Source of the DNA: Butyricimonas virosa
GTDB lineage: Bacteria > Bacteroidota > Bacteroidia > Bacteroidales > Marinifilaceae
Direction of reading: 5' to 3'
Length of the DNA stretch: 64,000 nt
NCBI RefSeq assembly: GCF_025148635.1
Contig: NZ_CP102269.1
Span: forward strand, 4,030,001 to 4,094,000
Shown: positions 17,760 to 26,973 of the stretch, piece by piece
Layout: the number at the start of each line of letters is the position of its first letter
Position numbering within the stretch: the stretch's first letter is position 1
The notes under the pieces: generated by a model
Database searches by the model: none
The model's input: only the letters and a program-made list of their open reading frames with translations
Told to the model about the DNA's origin: nothing
Position numbers and translations under genes: made by a program

Positions 17760-19029
17760 GAAGATTGAAAAATTATTTAAAAACGCTTTGGAACAAGTTT
17801 CCGTTGAACCTCCAGCACGAGTGTGGGAAGGAATAAACTCCCATTTCGTGATGAAGCAAAGACGTCTAAGGCGAATTTACACGTATAGTGGTATTGCTGC
17901 AGCGGTAATATTATTGTTCGGCGTGGGATTTTTCATGCAAAGCAAACATACCGATATCTATACCCCGACATCTGTTGCCACTCTGAATTCAAGTATTAAT
18001 AATCAGGATAATAATAAGATACTAGCATTTACTTCTACCCCTTATTCAATACCAGAAATAAAGAAAAAAAGAGAAGAGTATACCGTAGAGCATCTTGCTC
18101 CGGTTCCAATTTCCATTTCCGCTTTAACCGGTTTGGAGAACGAGCAACCGGAAGGTGATTTAAAGAAAGCATCCGTTCGTGCAGGTTTTATCCCTTTGGT
18201 AAATCAAAATGCGATAGAAAACCAACGTAAATATACGGAACTTTTGGACGGGAAAAGTATAACCACGGTAAAGACTACCAATAAAGTAAAATCAGAAGAT
18301 GCTAAAATGTTTACTGTAGGTGGATATGTCTCTCCTGGATATTCGTCCGGTAGCTATAAAACAAGTGGAACAAATGCCCGTTCTGCCCAGTATGAAAGTA
18401 GCCAGATGAGTGGTATTTTTAATGTAGGTGGAGGGTTGACTTTCGCCGTAAAACCGACTAAACGAATCTCTATAGAAACCGGTTTAGGATATTCCCGTAT
18501 GGGACAAAAGACGGATGATGCACAAGTGTATGTGCCTCGTTCTGATATGGTGTCATATAATGCTAACACTCATGCCTATACCCCACTTGGTAGCGTAAAA
18601 AACAAAGCCAATGCGACCGTTTCTTCTCCCGAAACCTTTGTTTCGTTAAAAACAGAACAGGATGAAGACGGAAGTATCGAGCAGCAATTCGATGCTATTG
18701 AGATTCCTTTAATTTTCCGTTATCATTTGAATGATAATAGAGTAAAATTTAGTGTGTTAGGTGGGTTTGGTGCCAGTTTTATGGTACGTAACCATACTTA
18801 CGTGAATTACAATGGGAAGAAAGAATTTATGGGAGAAGCCGAGGACATCAGAACGTTTAATATCAGTACGAATATCGGTTTCGGTATCGAGTATCCCCTT
18901 TCAAAATCAATCCACATAAAAGTGGAACCGGGATTCAAATATTATTTACAATCCTTGAGTAAGAGTGCAGAAATTGATTTTAAACCTTACTCGTTCACGT
19001 TCTCCACTGGAATCGGAATTAATTTCTAA
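17752..19029 (+). CDS. Inner-membrane anchor fused to an outer-membrane-type beta-barrel; putative anti-sigma sensor
   Basis: This is a 425-residue protein coupled to the ECF sigma gene. Residues 1-43 are cytosolic (EPPARVWEGINSHF motif, then basic), 44-63 form one transmembrane helix, and 64-185 are a low-complexity periplasmic linker. Residues 186-425 look like a PorT/OmpA-type eight-stranded barrel (GGYVSPGYSSGSYK, RISIETGLGYSRMG, closing FTFSTGIGINF with terminal Phe). The layout would bridge both membranes. ECF sigma genes followed by such proteins are seen in Bacteroidetes, but whether the head binds the sigma factor is inference. It ends exactly where the next convergent gene ends. Confidence 0.75.
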   Translation: MSEKIEKLFKNALEQVSVEPPARVWEGINSHFVMKQRRLRRIYTYSGIAAAVILLFGVGFFMQSKHTDIYTPTSVATLNSSINNQDNNKILAFTSTPYSIPEIKKKREEYTVEHLAPVPISISALTGLENEQPEGDLKKASVRAGFIPLVNQNAIENQRKYTELLDGKSITTVKTTNKVKSEDAKMFTVGGYVSPGYSSGSYKTSGTNARSAQYESSQMSGIFNVGGGLTFAVKPTKRISIETGLGYSRMGQKTDDAQVYVPRSDMVSYNANTHAYTPLGSVKNKANATVSSPETFVSLKTEQDEDGSIEQQFDAIEIPLIFRYHLNDNRVKFSVLGGFGASFMVRNHTYVNYNGKKEFMGEAEDIRTFNISTNIGFGIEYPLSKSIHIKVEPGFKYYLQSLSKSAEIDFKPYSFTFSTGIGINF

Positions 19030-19500
19030 TTAATATTTACGATTTAATATCTCGCTGGAAATTATCGCTTGACGAATATCAAAATCAAAATGTTCGGTAA
19101 TTGAATTATTTGGTTGCTCGTTAGCCTCTTCATCATCTTTAAAGAGAACCACCTCTTTCTTAGTCCGTCCTCTTCTGGTTTGTTGCAGTTGTTCAAGCAT
19201 GGCATAACGTTCTTCATCTGTTTTACCAAAATTATTCACGTTTATCTCTCTCCCCGCTCTTTCTACAAGTTCATCGCTATTTGATATCGGAGCAAAAACA
19301 GGTTCCGGAGATGGGATTTCCGGTTCTTGTGAAATCACGACAATCTCATCATCCAAATCATCATATTCTTCTTCCGGAAGATGAAATTCGGGAGGTGTAT
19401 TTTTTGCTTTTTTCTCCTTGGAAGCCTTAAACCAGCCTATTGCACTCGCACCTAACGTCAACAGTAAGTAAACAATTAAATCAACACCTTTATCGCTCAT
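19030..19500 (-). CDS. Small acidic membrane-anchored protein, conserved type
   Basis: The protein has 156 residues with an N-terminal hydrophobic helix (about 6-23, DLIVYLLLTLGASAIGWF) and then KASKEKKAK, which predicts a cytosolic C-terminus. A long acidic, proline-rich middle part follows. The last stretch (FDFDIRQAIISSEILNRKY) looks like a conserved C-terminal motif of a Bacteroidales family of unknown function. Its stop codon directly abuts that of the convergent barrel gene with no spacer. Confidence 0.7.
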   Translation of the reverse strand: MSDKGVDLIVYLLLTLGASAIGWFKASKEKKAKNTPPEFHLPEEEYDDLDDEIVVISQEPEIPSPEPVFAPISNSDELVERAGREINVNNFGKTDEERYAMLEQLQQTRRGRTKKEVVLFKDDEEANEQPNNSITEHFDFDIRQAIISSEILNRKY

Positions 19501-19644
19501 AATATCAACAAATAAATTATTCCGAAACCTTTAATAATATCCAATTATTTATCAAATATACTGTTTTTTTGAACACGGGAAAGCAATCGCAAGAAAAATA
19601 TTGCATGAAACGCTTTTTTATATAAAAAAATAATATTCTTTTTT

Positions 19645-19652
19645 TACCTTTG
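19645..19652 (+). promoter_or_regulatory. Candidate -7 box of the purH-mre operon
   Basis: TACCTTTG fits TAnnTTTG and lies 46 bp before the purH ATG. The -33 region is T-rich without a clear TTTG. Confidence 0.45.
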
Positions 19653-19698
19653 TCTGCAAGTAATATTACGTTTGGAACAATAAAAATTAAATATCCGG

Positions 19699-21237
19699 AT
19701 GAGAACGAAAAGAGCATTAATCAGTGTATTTGACAAAAGTGGGATTGTTGATTTTGCTAAATCGCTAAATTCTATGGGTTGGGAAATTATTTCTACCGGG
19801 GGAACCTCTAAGAAATTGAAAGAAGAGGGACTACAGGTGAAAGATATTTCAGATTTAACCCAATTCCCAGAGTGTTTTGATGGAAGAGTGAAAACCCTTC
19901 ACCCAAATGTAGAGGGAGGTATCTTAGCGATACGAGACAACGAGAAACATAAGCAACAGATGACCGAACTTGGGATAGAACCTATTGATATGGTCGTTTG
20001 TAATCTATATCCTTTTAAGGAAACCATTCTTAAAGCAGGAGTTTCACACGAAGAAATTATCGAGAATATCGATATTGGCGGGCCGACTATGATTCGTGCC
20101 GCAGCGAAGAATTATCCTTTCGTGACGGTGATTACAGATCCGAAAGATTACACAAAAGTAATCGAGGAAATTCAAGCTCATGGGGATACTTCACTTGAAA
20201 CCAAAGAGCTATTAGCTGCTAAAGTATTTATTCATACTGCGCATTATGATGCTCTAATAGCCAACTATTTCTCTAAACGATTAAATATTCAATCACCGAA
20301 GACCTTGACCTTAACGTTCGAAAAGAAACAAGATCTTCGTTATGGAGAGAATCCACACCAGTCAGCCACTTTCTATACCCAAATTCAGGAGACAGAGGGC
20401 ACGTTAACCGGGGCGGTTCAGTTACATGGAAAAGAATTATCTTACAATAATATCGGTGACACCGACGGGGCTTTAGAAACCTTGAAAGAGTTTGAAGAAC
20501 CGACGGTTGTTGCTGCAAAACACGCAAATCCTTGTGGTGTTGGTAGTGCTGCGACTCTTGCAGAGGCCTTCAAAAAAGCTTACGAGGCTGATCCTGTTTC
20601 TATTTTTGGTGGAATCATTGCGGTAAACCGGGAAGTAGACAAGGCAACGGCAGAAGTCATGTCCCCTATTTTCCTGGAAGTGATTGTAGCTCCTTCTTTC
20701 TCAGAAGAAGCTTTGACTATTCTTACCAAAAAGAAGAATCTGAGATTATTACAGGTATCTAATATTAGTAAGAGAGATTATACTTCACCCAAAGCAAAAA
20801 CAGTATTGGGAGGTCTGTTGATTCAAGATATGGACCAACAATTACTTGACGGTGAGTTGAAATACGTCACCAATCGTCGTCCTTCGGAAAAAGAACTAGA
20901 AGACTTGTTGTTTGCATGGAAAGTTGTCAAGCATACTAAATCTAATGCAATTGCGATTGCAAAAGACAAATGTACCACGGGAGTTGGTCCAGGACAAGTA
21001 AGCAGAATCTGGGCATTGGAAAATGCCATTCGTCAAGGCGGGGAGAGAATTAAGGATAGCGTGATGGCATCGGATGCCTTCTTCCCTTTCGCTGATTGTG
21101 TTGAGGCTGCTCACAAAGCTGGCATCACCGCAATCATTCAACCGGGCGGATCTATCCATGATCAGGATTCGATTGATGCGGCCAACAAGTATAATATTGC
21201 GATGATTTTTACTGGAATGAGACACTTCAAACATTAA
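19699..21237 (+). CDS. purH: Bifunctional AICAR formyltransferase / IMP cyclohydrolase
   Basis: PurH carries out the last two steps of IMP synthesis: formylation of AICAR with 10-formyl-THF, then ring closure. The 512-residue protein has the N-terminal MGS-like cyclohydrolase domain (FDKSGIVDFAKSL, then STGGTSKKL and GRVKTLHPNVEGG) and the C-terminal transformylase domain with the active-site Lys274-His275 in KHANPCG. All blocks are intact. mreB follows after only 6 bp, so purine synthesis and cell-shape genes appear to share a transcript. Confidence 0.97.
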   Translation: MRTKRALISVFDKSGIVDFAKSLNSMGWEIISTGGTSKKLKEEGLQVKDISDLTQFPECFDGRVKTLHPNVEGGILAIRDNEKHKQQMTELGIEPIDMVVCNLYPFKETILKAGVSHEEIIENIDIGGPTMIRAAAKNYPFVTVITDPKDYTKVIEEIQAHGDTSLETKELLAAKVFIHTAHYDALIANYFSKRLNIQSPKTLTLTFEKKQDLRYGENPHQSATFYTQIQETEGTLTGAVQLHGKELSYNNIGDTDGALETLKEFEEPTVVAAKHANPCGVGSAATLAEAFKKAYEADPVSIFGGIIAVNREVDKATAEVMSPIFLEVIVAPSFSEEALTILTKKKNLRLLQVSNISKRDYTSPKAKTVLGGLLIQDMDQQLLDGELKYVTNRRPSEKELEDLLFAWKVVKHTKSNAIAIAKDKCTTGVGPGQVSRIWALENAIRQGGERIKDSVMASDAFFPFADCVEAAHKAGITAIIQPGGSIHDQDSIDAANKYNIAMIFTGMRHFKH

Positions 21238-21243
21238 TTGATT

Positions 21244-22266
21244 ATGGGTTTGTTTTCTTTTTTAACACAAGATATAGCGATCGACTTGGGTACGGCGAAT
21301 ACGATCATCATCATGAATGACAAGATGGTTGTAAACGAGCCATCCATTGTTGCCGTCGATAAAAAAACAGAGAAGGTAATTGCTATTGGTGAAAGAGCTC
21401 GCCAGATGCAGGGTAAGACGCACGAGTATATAAAGACCATTCGCCCGTTGAGAGACGGTGTGATTGCGGACTTTAATGCGGCCGAACAGATGATTCGGGG
21501 TATGATCAAGATGGCAAACGGAAAGAGCAAGTTTTTCTCTCCTTCTTTGCGTATCGTGGTTTGTATACCTTCCGGAAGTACGGAGGTTGAACTACGTGCC
21601 GTACGTGACTCTGCCGAACACGCCGGAGGACGTGATGTTTATATGATTTACGAGCCGATGGCAGCCGCTTTGGGTATCGGCTTGGACGTGGAAGCTCCAG
21701 AGGGTAACATGATCGTGGATATAGGTGGTGGTACCACGGAGATCGCCGTGATCTCTTTGGGAGGTATCGTTACCAACAAGTCTATCCGTATTGCCGGTGA
21801 TGACTTGACGGATGATATTCAAGAATACATGAGACATCAACACAATATCAAGATTGGAGAACGTACAGCAGAAGAAATTAAAATTCATGTTGGTTCTGCT
21901 TTGTCCGAACTGGATGAACCTCCTGCAGATTTCGTGGTGCAAGGACCGAATCAGATGACCTCTCTTCCGGTTGAAGTACCTGTTTCCTATCAAGAGATAG
22001 CTCATTGTATCGAGAAATCCATTTCTAAGATTGAAATTGCAATCCTAGCCGCTTTGGAACAGACTCCTCCCGAGCTGTATGCAGACATTGTGAACAAAGG
22101 AATATATTTGGCTGGTGGTGGTGCATTGTTGCGCGGGTTGGATAAACGTTTGACCGACAAGCTAAACATTCCATTCCATATTGCTGAAGATCCATTGCGA
22201 GCCGTGGCCAGAGGTACGGGAATTGCACTAAAGAACGTAGACAGGTTCTCATTCCTTATAAGATAG
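21244..22266 (+). CDS. mreB: Rod shape-determining actin homologue MreB
   Basis: The protein has 340 residues from the ATG at 21244 (MGLFSFLTQDIAIDLGTANT). Actin-fold phosphate loops are present (DLGTANT near residues 12-18 and DIGGGTTEIAVIS near 160) along with the adenosine motif (LAGGGALLRGLD). MreB filaments under the inner membrane guide the elongasome (MreC, MreD, PBP2, RodA), all of which follow in order here. The two codons before this ATG are open but start with TTG, so the ATG is preferred. Confidence 0.96.
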   Translation: MGLFSFLTQDIAIDLGTANTIIIMNDKMVVNEPSIVAVDKKTEKVIAIGERARQMQGKTHEYIKTIRPLRDGVIADFNAAEQMIRGMIKMANGKSKFFSPSLRIVVCIPSGSTEVELRAVRDSAEHAGGRDVYMIYEPMAAALGIGLDVEAPEGNMIVDIGGGTTEIAVISLGGIVTNKSIRIAGDDLTDDIQEYMRHQHNIKIGERTAEEIKIHVGSALSELDEPPADFVVQGPNQMTSLPVEVPVSYQEIAHCIEKSISKIEIAILAALEQTPPELYADIVNKGIYLAGGGALLRGLDKRLTDKLNIPFHIAEDPLRAVARGTGIALKNVDRFSFLIR

Positions 22267-22270
22267 TGAT

Positions 22271-23098
22271 GTGAAAGAGATTATAAAACTGATATTAAAA
22301 TATCATTTTACTATTATTTTTATATTACTGGAAATCGTAAGTTTCTCTCTGATTATTCGTCATAACGAATATCAGAGAGCAATTTTCTCTGAAAGTGCTT
22401 CTACTCTATTCGGGAATATCTCGTCAACGATCACGAGTATAAAAGATTATTTTCGTTTAAAAGAGATGAACGAATCTTTGGCAAATGAAAATATCCTGCT
22501 GAAAAATCGTTTGGAAAAGTATGAGTTTTTACGAGATACGATTATCCATGGTACGGTTGTGCAAGATAGCATACCTGTTTACGAGTATATCGGGGCAAAA
22601 CAGGTCAATGCGACATATAACCGGACGAAAAATTACATTACTTTAAATCAAGGACGAAAAAACGGTCTTCAGAAAGAAATGGCCGTTTGTACACCTGAAG
22701 GGATCGTGGGACTTATTCAAGATTTAAGTGATCATTTTGCCGTAGTCATCCCCTTGATCAACGTGGATTCCCGAATTTCAGCCAAAATAAAAAAGAATAA
22801 CTATTACGGTTCTTTGCAATGGGATGGTAATGATTATGCTTATTCTTATCTGAATGATATTCCCTATCACGTGGAAGTAAATGCCGGGGACACGATTGTT
22901 ACTTCCGGTCTCTCAAAAATCTTTCCAGAAGGAATTGTCGTGGGATATGTGGAATCTGTTGATAAGGAAACTGCGAACTTCTTAAAGATAAAGGTCAAAC
23001 TAGCCGTTGATTTCAAACGCATAAACCATGTTTATGTCATATTGAATAACAAGAAAAATGAGCAAACAAGTTTAGAAGCCATAAACTATCATGAATAA
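22271..23098 (+). CDS. mreC: Rod shape-determining protein MreC
   Basis: The protein has 275 residues and a GTG start, 4 bp after mreB. It has an N-terminal transmembrane helix (about 10-30), a coiled coil (about 60-90, MNESLANENILLKNRLEKYE) and the periplasmic beta-domain pair typical of MreC (VNATYNRTKNYITLNQGRKNGL, then AVCTPEGIVGLI). MreC links PBP2 to MreD and activates wall synthesis. It overlaps mreD by 8 bp. Confidence 0.92.
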   Translation: MKEIIKLILKYHFTIIFILLEIVSFSLIIRHNEYQRAIFSESASTLFGNISSTITSIKDYFRLKEMNESLANENILLKNRLEKYEFLRDTIIHGTVVQDSIPVYEYIGAKQVNATYNRTKNYITLNQGRKNGLQKEMAVCTPEGIVGLIQDLSDHFAVVIPLINVDSRISAKIKKNNYYGSLQWDGNDYAYSYLNDIPYHVEVNAGDTIVTSGLSKIFPEGIVVGYVESVDKETANFLKIKVKLAVDFKRINHVYVILNNKKNEQTSLEAINYHE

Positions 23099-23597
23099 TA
23101 TAAACTATTTCATTCATTTGTTGATACTTTCTTTATTACAGATTGTAATCGTGGATAATATTCACCTTGGCTCCTATTTCTATTTGAATATTTATATTCT
23201 GGCTCTTTACATTTTACCTTATAAGATGAAAGGTATACCATTACTGTTATTCGGGTTCTTTTTAGGTTTAATCATGGATTTGGCAGATAACACAGTCGGT
23301 ATTCATGCTGCGGCATCTACTTTCATCGCTTATATTCGTCCCCGGTTATTGCAATTGACCTCTACCCGGGAAGAAATAGACGACACGCATGGAGGGCAAG
23401 GTCTGACGGATGTCAGGTGGTTTCTGAAATACACGTTTGTTTCCACGCTGTTATTCAACGTGGTATTGATTTTGACAGAAGCCTTTACTTTTAACGATAT
23501 TCTGATCTCGATTATCCGGATTATTTTAAGTACCTTTATCTCAATGTTGTTCATGCTACTCTACTATTTCATCGGAATTAAGAAAGTACAGCAATAA
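23091..23597 (+). CDS. mreD: Rod shape-determining protein MreD
   Basis: This 168-residue integral membrane protein has about five hydrophobic helices and no other domain, the usual MreD form. The FLGLIMDLADNTVGIHAAASTFIAYIRP region carries the family's GxxxD-like conserved segment. Its position between mreC and mrdA settles the call. It scaffolds the elongasome in the inner membrane. Confidence 0.9.
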   Translation: MNNINYFIHLLILSLLQIVIVDNIHLGSYFYLNIYILALYILPYKMKGIPLLLFGFFLGLIMDLADNTVGIHAAASTFIAYIRPRLLQLTSTREEIDDTHGGQGLTDVRWFLKYTFVSTLLFNVVLILTEAFTFNDILISIIRIILSTFISMLFMLLYYFIGIKKVQQ

Positions 23598-23631
23598 AAG
23601 CGTGGTTTTAATCGATTAATGAATTCTTGAA

Positions 23632-25473
23632 ATGAACAAATTCGGGTATAGACAAGGGATTATATCAGGAATTATTATCAGTGTATGTGTCGTGTACCTC
23701 CTACGATTGTTTACCTATCAGGTGGTGTCCGACAAATATAAAGTTATGGCTGAAAATAATTCCCAGCGGACGGAAACCGAATATCCGGCACGAGGATTAA
23801 TATATGATCGGAATAACAAACTTTTGGTTGATAATCAAGCAGCATACGATTTAATGATTATTCCCAATCAGGTAAAAAAATTTGATACTTTAGAATTAAT
23901 TTCCATTCTGGATATAACGAAAGAATCTTTGGAAAAAAGGATTCAAGATTGTCGGGATTATGCGAAATTCAAACCTTCGGTTCTTGTTTCTCAGATCCCC
24001 GGAAACAAATATGCTGTTCTTCAAGAAAAACTTTATCGTTATCCGGGTTTCTACATACAAACTAGAACGTTACGAAAATATAATGTAAACCATTCTGCAG
24101 ATGTTTTCGGCTATATCGGAGAGGTGAATTCCGAACAGATGAAAGATCCCTATTATGCACAAGGAGATTACATTGGGATCAGTGGATTGGAAAAAACATA
24201 CGAGAAACACCTTCGCGGTACCAAGGGAAAACGGGTCGTTCTTGTCGACAATAAAAACCGGGTGAAAGGTTCGTTTGCGGATGGAGAATATGACGAAGAT
24301 GCCATTGTCGGTGAAAATCTATATACCACATTAGATGTTGACCTACAAGAATACGCCTACGAACTCATGCAGAACAAAAAAGGCGGAATCGTGGCCATTG
24401 AACCTTCTACGGGGGAAATATTGGTCAAGATGTCCAGTCCCGGTTATGATCCGCAATTAATGGTCGGTTTGGATCGGGGTAAAAATTACTCTAAATTGCT
24501 AAATGACCCCTTAAAACCCCTATTTGACAGAACAACGATGGCACAATATCCCCCAGGTTCCATATTCAAAACCGTCCAGGCTCTGATTGGTTTACAAACG
24601 AAAGCGATTTCACTGCAAACACAATGTACATGTAGTGGAGGTGCTTATATTGTCGGGGGAAAATTCATGAAGTGTCACCATCATAGTTCTCCCGTGAATT
24701 TACTCCAGTCCATTGAAAACTCCTGTAACCCTTATTACGCTAATGTTTTCAAGAGAATTCTGGAATTGCCGGAATATAAAACGGTGAGAAATGCCTACGG
24801 GGAATGGCGGAAATACGTGATGTCCTTTGGGTTCGGCAATAAGATATGTCCGGATTTCTCCAATGAAGTATCCGGTTCTATTCCCACGCAAGAATATTAC
24901 GACAATGTGTTTAAAACTCAAAAATGGTACCCCTCTTACATGATTTCTCTTTCCATTGGTCAAGGAGAATTAATGATCACACCGATTCAAATGGCGAATT
25001 TGGCCACGATTCTGGCGAACCGAGGATATTATATTACACCACATATTGTAAGATCGATAAATGACTCGATCTCCAGCCAAATAAAAAAGCACGTTATTCC
25101 CATTGACCGGAAACACTTTGACCCCATCGTGGAAGGAATGCAAATGGTTATCAAGGGGGGAACTGGACGACGGGCACAGGTGGATTCGATTGCAATAGCC
25201 GGAAAAACAGGAACCGTGCAAAATCCACATGGTGACGATCACTCCGTGTTTATTGCTTTTGCCCCAGTAGAAGATCCTAAAATCGCATTGATTGTATATG
25301 TTGAAAACGGGGTTTGGGGATCACGTTATGCGGCTCCAATTGCCGGTCTGTTGATCGAGAAATATTTGAAAGGAAAAATATCCGACAAGAAAAAGCCTCT
25401 TGAAAAAGAGATGTTCCAGGGTAGTCTGATCCATAATACAACCAGTAAAGTAAAAGAAACGAGCAATGAATAG
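23632..25473 (+). CDS. mrdA: Penicillin-binding protein 2 (elongasome transpeptidase)
   Basis: The protein has 613 residues. It begins with a membrane anchor (about 10-30) followed by a PBP-dimerisation domain (YPARGLIYDRNNKLL). The transpeptidase domain carries the nucleophile Ser310 in SIFK, the SCN motif in ENSCNPYYAN, and KTGT in AGKTGTVQNPHG. It cross-links peptidoglycan during lateral wall growth with RodA as glycosyltransferase partner. The stop overlaps the rodA start by 8 bp. Confidence 0.95.
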   Translation: MNKFGYRQGIISGIIISVCVVYLLRLFTYQVVSDKYKVMAENNSQRTETEYPARGLIYDRNNKLLVDNQAAYDLMIIPNQVKKFDTLELISILDITKESLEKRIQDCRDYAKFKPSVLVSQIPGNKYAVLQEKLYRYPGFYIQTRTLRKYNVNHSADVFGYIGEVNSEQMKDPYYAQGDYIGISGLEKTYEKHLRGTKGKRVVLVDNKNRVKGSFADGEYDEDAIVGENLYTTLDVDLQEYAYELMQNKKGGIVAIEPSTGEILVKMSSPGYDPQLMVGLDRGKNYSKLLNDPLKPLFDRTTMAQYPPGSIFKTVQALIGLQTKAISLQTQCTCSGGAYIVGGKFMKCHHHSSPVNLLQSIENSCNPYYANVFKRILELPEYKTVRNAYGEWRKYVMSFGFGNKICPDFSNEVSGSIPTQEYYDNVFKTQKWYPSYMISLSIGQGELMITPIQMANLATILANRGYYITPHIVRSINDSISSQIKKHVIPIDRKHFDPIVEGMQMVIKGGTGRRAQVDSIAIAGKTGTVQNPHGDDHSVFIAFAPVEDPKIALIVYVENGVWGSRYAAPIAGLLIEKYLKGKISDKKKPLEKEMFQGSLIHNTTSKVKETSNE

Positions 25474-26890
25474 CAGATCTAATAACCTACTCGCCAACAT
25501 AGATTGGGTATCCATTCTATTATACCTGCTGCTTGTATTAATCGGGTGGTTAAATATTTATGCGGCAGTATATGATGAAAATCATAGCAGTATTTTCGAT
25601 ATTTCTCAAAAGTACGGGAAACAATTGATTTGGATCGGGGCGGCTTTCGTGCTTGCTTTTCTTGTTCTACTCACGGATAGTAAATTCTTCACCACTTTCT
25701 CGATGGTCATTTACGGCATCATGATATTCTTGTTGATTGCCGTTCTGTTTTTTGGTACGGAAACAAAGGGGGCACGTTCATGGTTTGAAGTCGGGGATTT
25801 TCGCATTCAGCCAGCTGAGTTTGCCAAGTTCGCAACCAACTTAGCCATAGCCTATGTCATGAGCCGTCATAATTTTAAAGTAATGCGCTTTTCCAGCCTT
25901 TTAACCATCGGGTTAATTTTAGCTCTTCCATCGGGATTGATTATCTTGCAGAATGACACTGGGTCAGCTCTCGTGTACAGTAGTTTTATACTCGTTCTTT
26001 TCCGGGAAGGATTGCATGGCTCTATCCTATTGCTTTGTTTCGTGGCGGCAGCTATATTTATCATGGCATTGCTGTATTCTCCTTTCACGGTATTGCTTGT
26101 CATTATCGGGGGAACGCTGATTGCCTTTTATTATTATCGGCACGATATTCGGGAATTATTCCAGATTATCCTGTTCATCGGGTGTGGTTTTGGGCTTTTC
26201 GTTTTGATTAAATGGATGTTTAATCTATTGATTTCCGATTATTATATGTTACTCACCGTTTACGTGATTACAAGTATAACCGCAATATATCCGATATATA
26301 AGCGGAAGATGAAAAACATGATTACCCTGTTACTGATCTCGTGGTTATGTGTCGGAGCCGCTCCATCCGTGAATTATGCTTTTGATCATCTTCAACCTCA
26401 CCAGCAGGATCGTATTAACGAGTTACTGGGTATAAGAGTAGACCCCAAAGGAACAGGATATAATGTCACACAATCCAAAATTGCAATAGGTTCCGGGGGA
26501 TTACTGGGTAAGGGATTCCTACAAGGAACGCAGACTAAATTGAACTTCGTTCCGGAGCAAAGTACAGACTTTATCTTCTGTACGGTGGGCGAAGAGTGGG
26601 GTTTTGTCGGGAGTACCTTCATCATCGTGCTGCTGGCGGTGTTTATTTTACGAATTATCAAACTGGCAGAACGGCAACGCTCCAGTTTTTCCCGGATATA
26701 TGGTTATGGAGTAGCCTCTATCCTATTCTTCCACGTGGCCGTCAATATTGGAATGACAATCGGAATGGCACCAGTTATCGGGATTCCTCTTCCATTCTTC
26801 AGTTACGGGGGATCATCACTATGGTCTTTTACCATTCTTATATTTATATTTTTGAGATTAGATGCCAATCGTTTACAAGTCTTTAGATAA
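25466..26890 (+). CDS. rodA: SEDS glycosyltransferase RodA
   Basis: This polytopic protein of 474 residues has SEDS motifs: KGARSWFEVGDFRIQPAEF with the following AKFATNLA, the block GLLGKGFLQGTQTKLNFVPEQ, and the closing PVIGIPLPFFSYGGSS. It polymerises lipid II into glycan strands with PBP2. It is about 100 residues longer than proteobacterial RodA; the extra hydrophobic length lies around residues 200-300, as in other Bacteroidetes. It is the last gene of the purH-mre operon. Confidence 0.93.
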   Translation: MNSRSNNLLANIDWVSILLYLLLVLIGWLNIYAAVYDENHSSIFDISQKYGKQLIWIGAAFVLAFLVLLTDSKFFTTFSMVIYGIMIFLLIAVLFFGTETKGARSWFEVGDFRIQPAEFAKFATNLAIAYVMSRHNFKVMRFSSLLTIGLILALPSGLIILQNDTGSALVYSSFILVLFREGLHGSILLLCFVAAAIFIMALLYSPFTVLLVIIGGTLIAFYYYRHDIRELFQIILFIGCGFGLFVLIKWMFNLLISDYYMLLTVYVITSITAIYPIYKRKMKNMITLLLISWLCVGAAPSVNYAFDHLQPHQQDRINELLGIRVDPKGTGYNVTQSKIAIGSGGLLGKGFLQGTQTKLNFVPEQSTDFIFCTVGEEWGFVGSTFIIVLLAVFILRIIKLAERQRSSFSRIYGYGVASILFFHVAVNIGMTIGMAPVIGIPLPFFSYGGSSLWSFTILIFIFLRLDANRLQVFR

Positions 26891-26973
26891 TAAATAAACT
26901 TTCTGAACGCTTTCCTTGTGGATTTTCAAGGATTTTAATACATTCGTTCCCAAATGAATTAAACACGAGAAGA

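Noticed and set aside
26912..26927. Terminator after rodA
   Set aside because: Only a 6-bp stem (TCCTTG/CAAGGA) and no convincing T-run.
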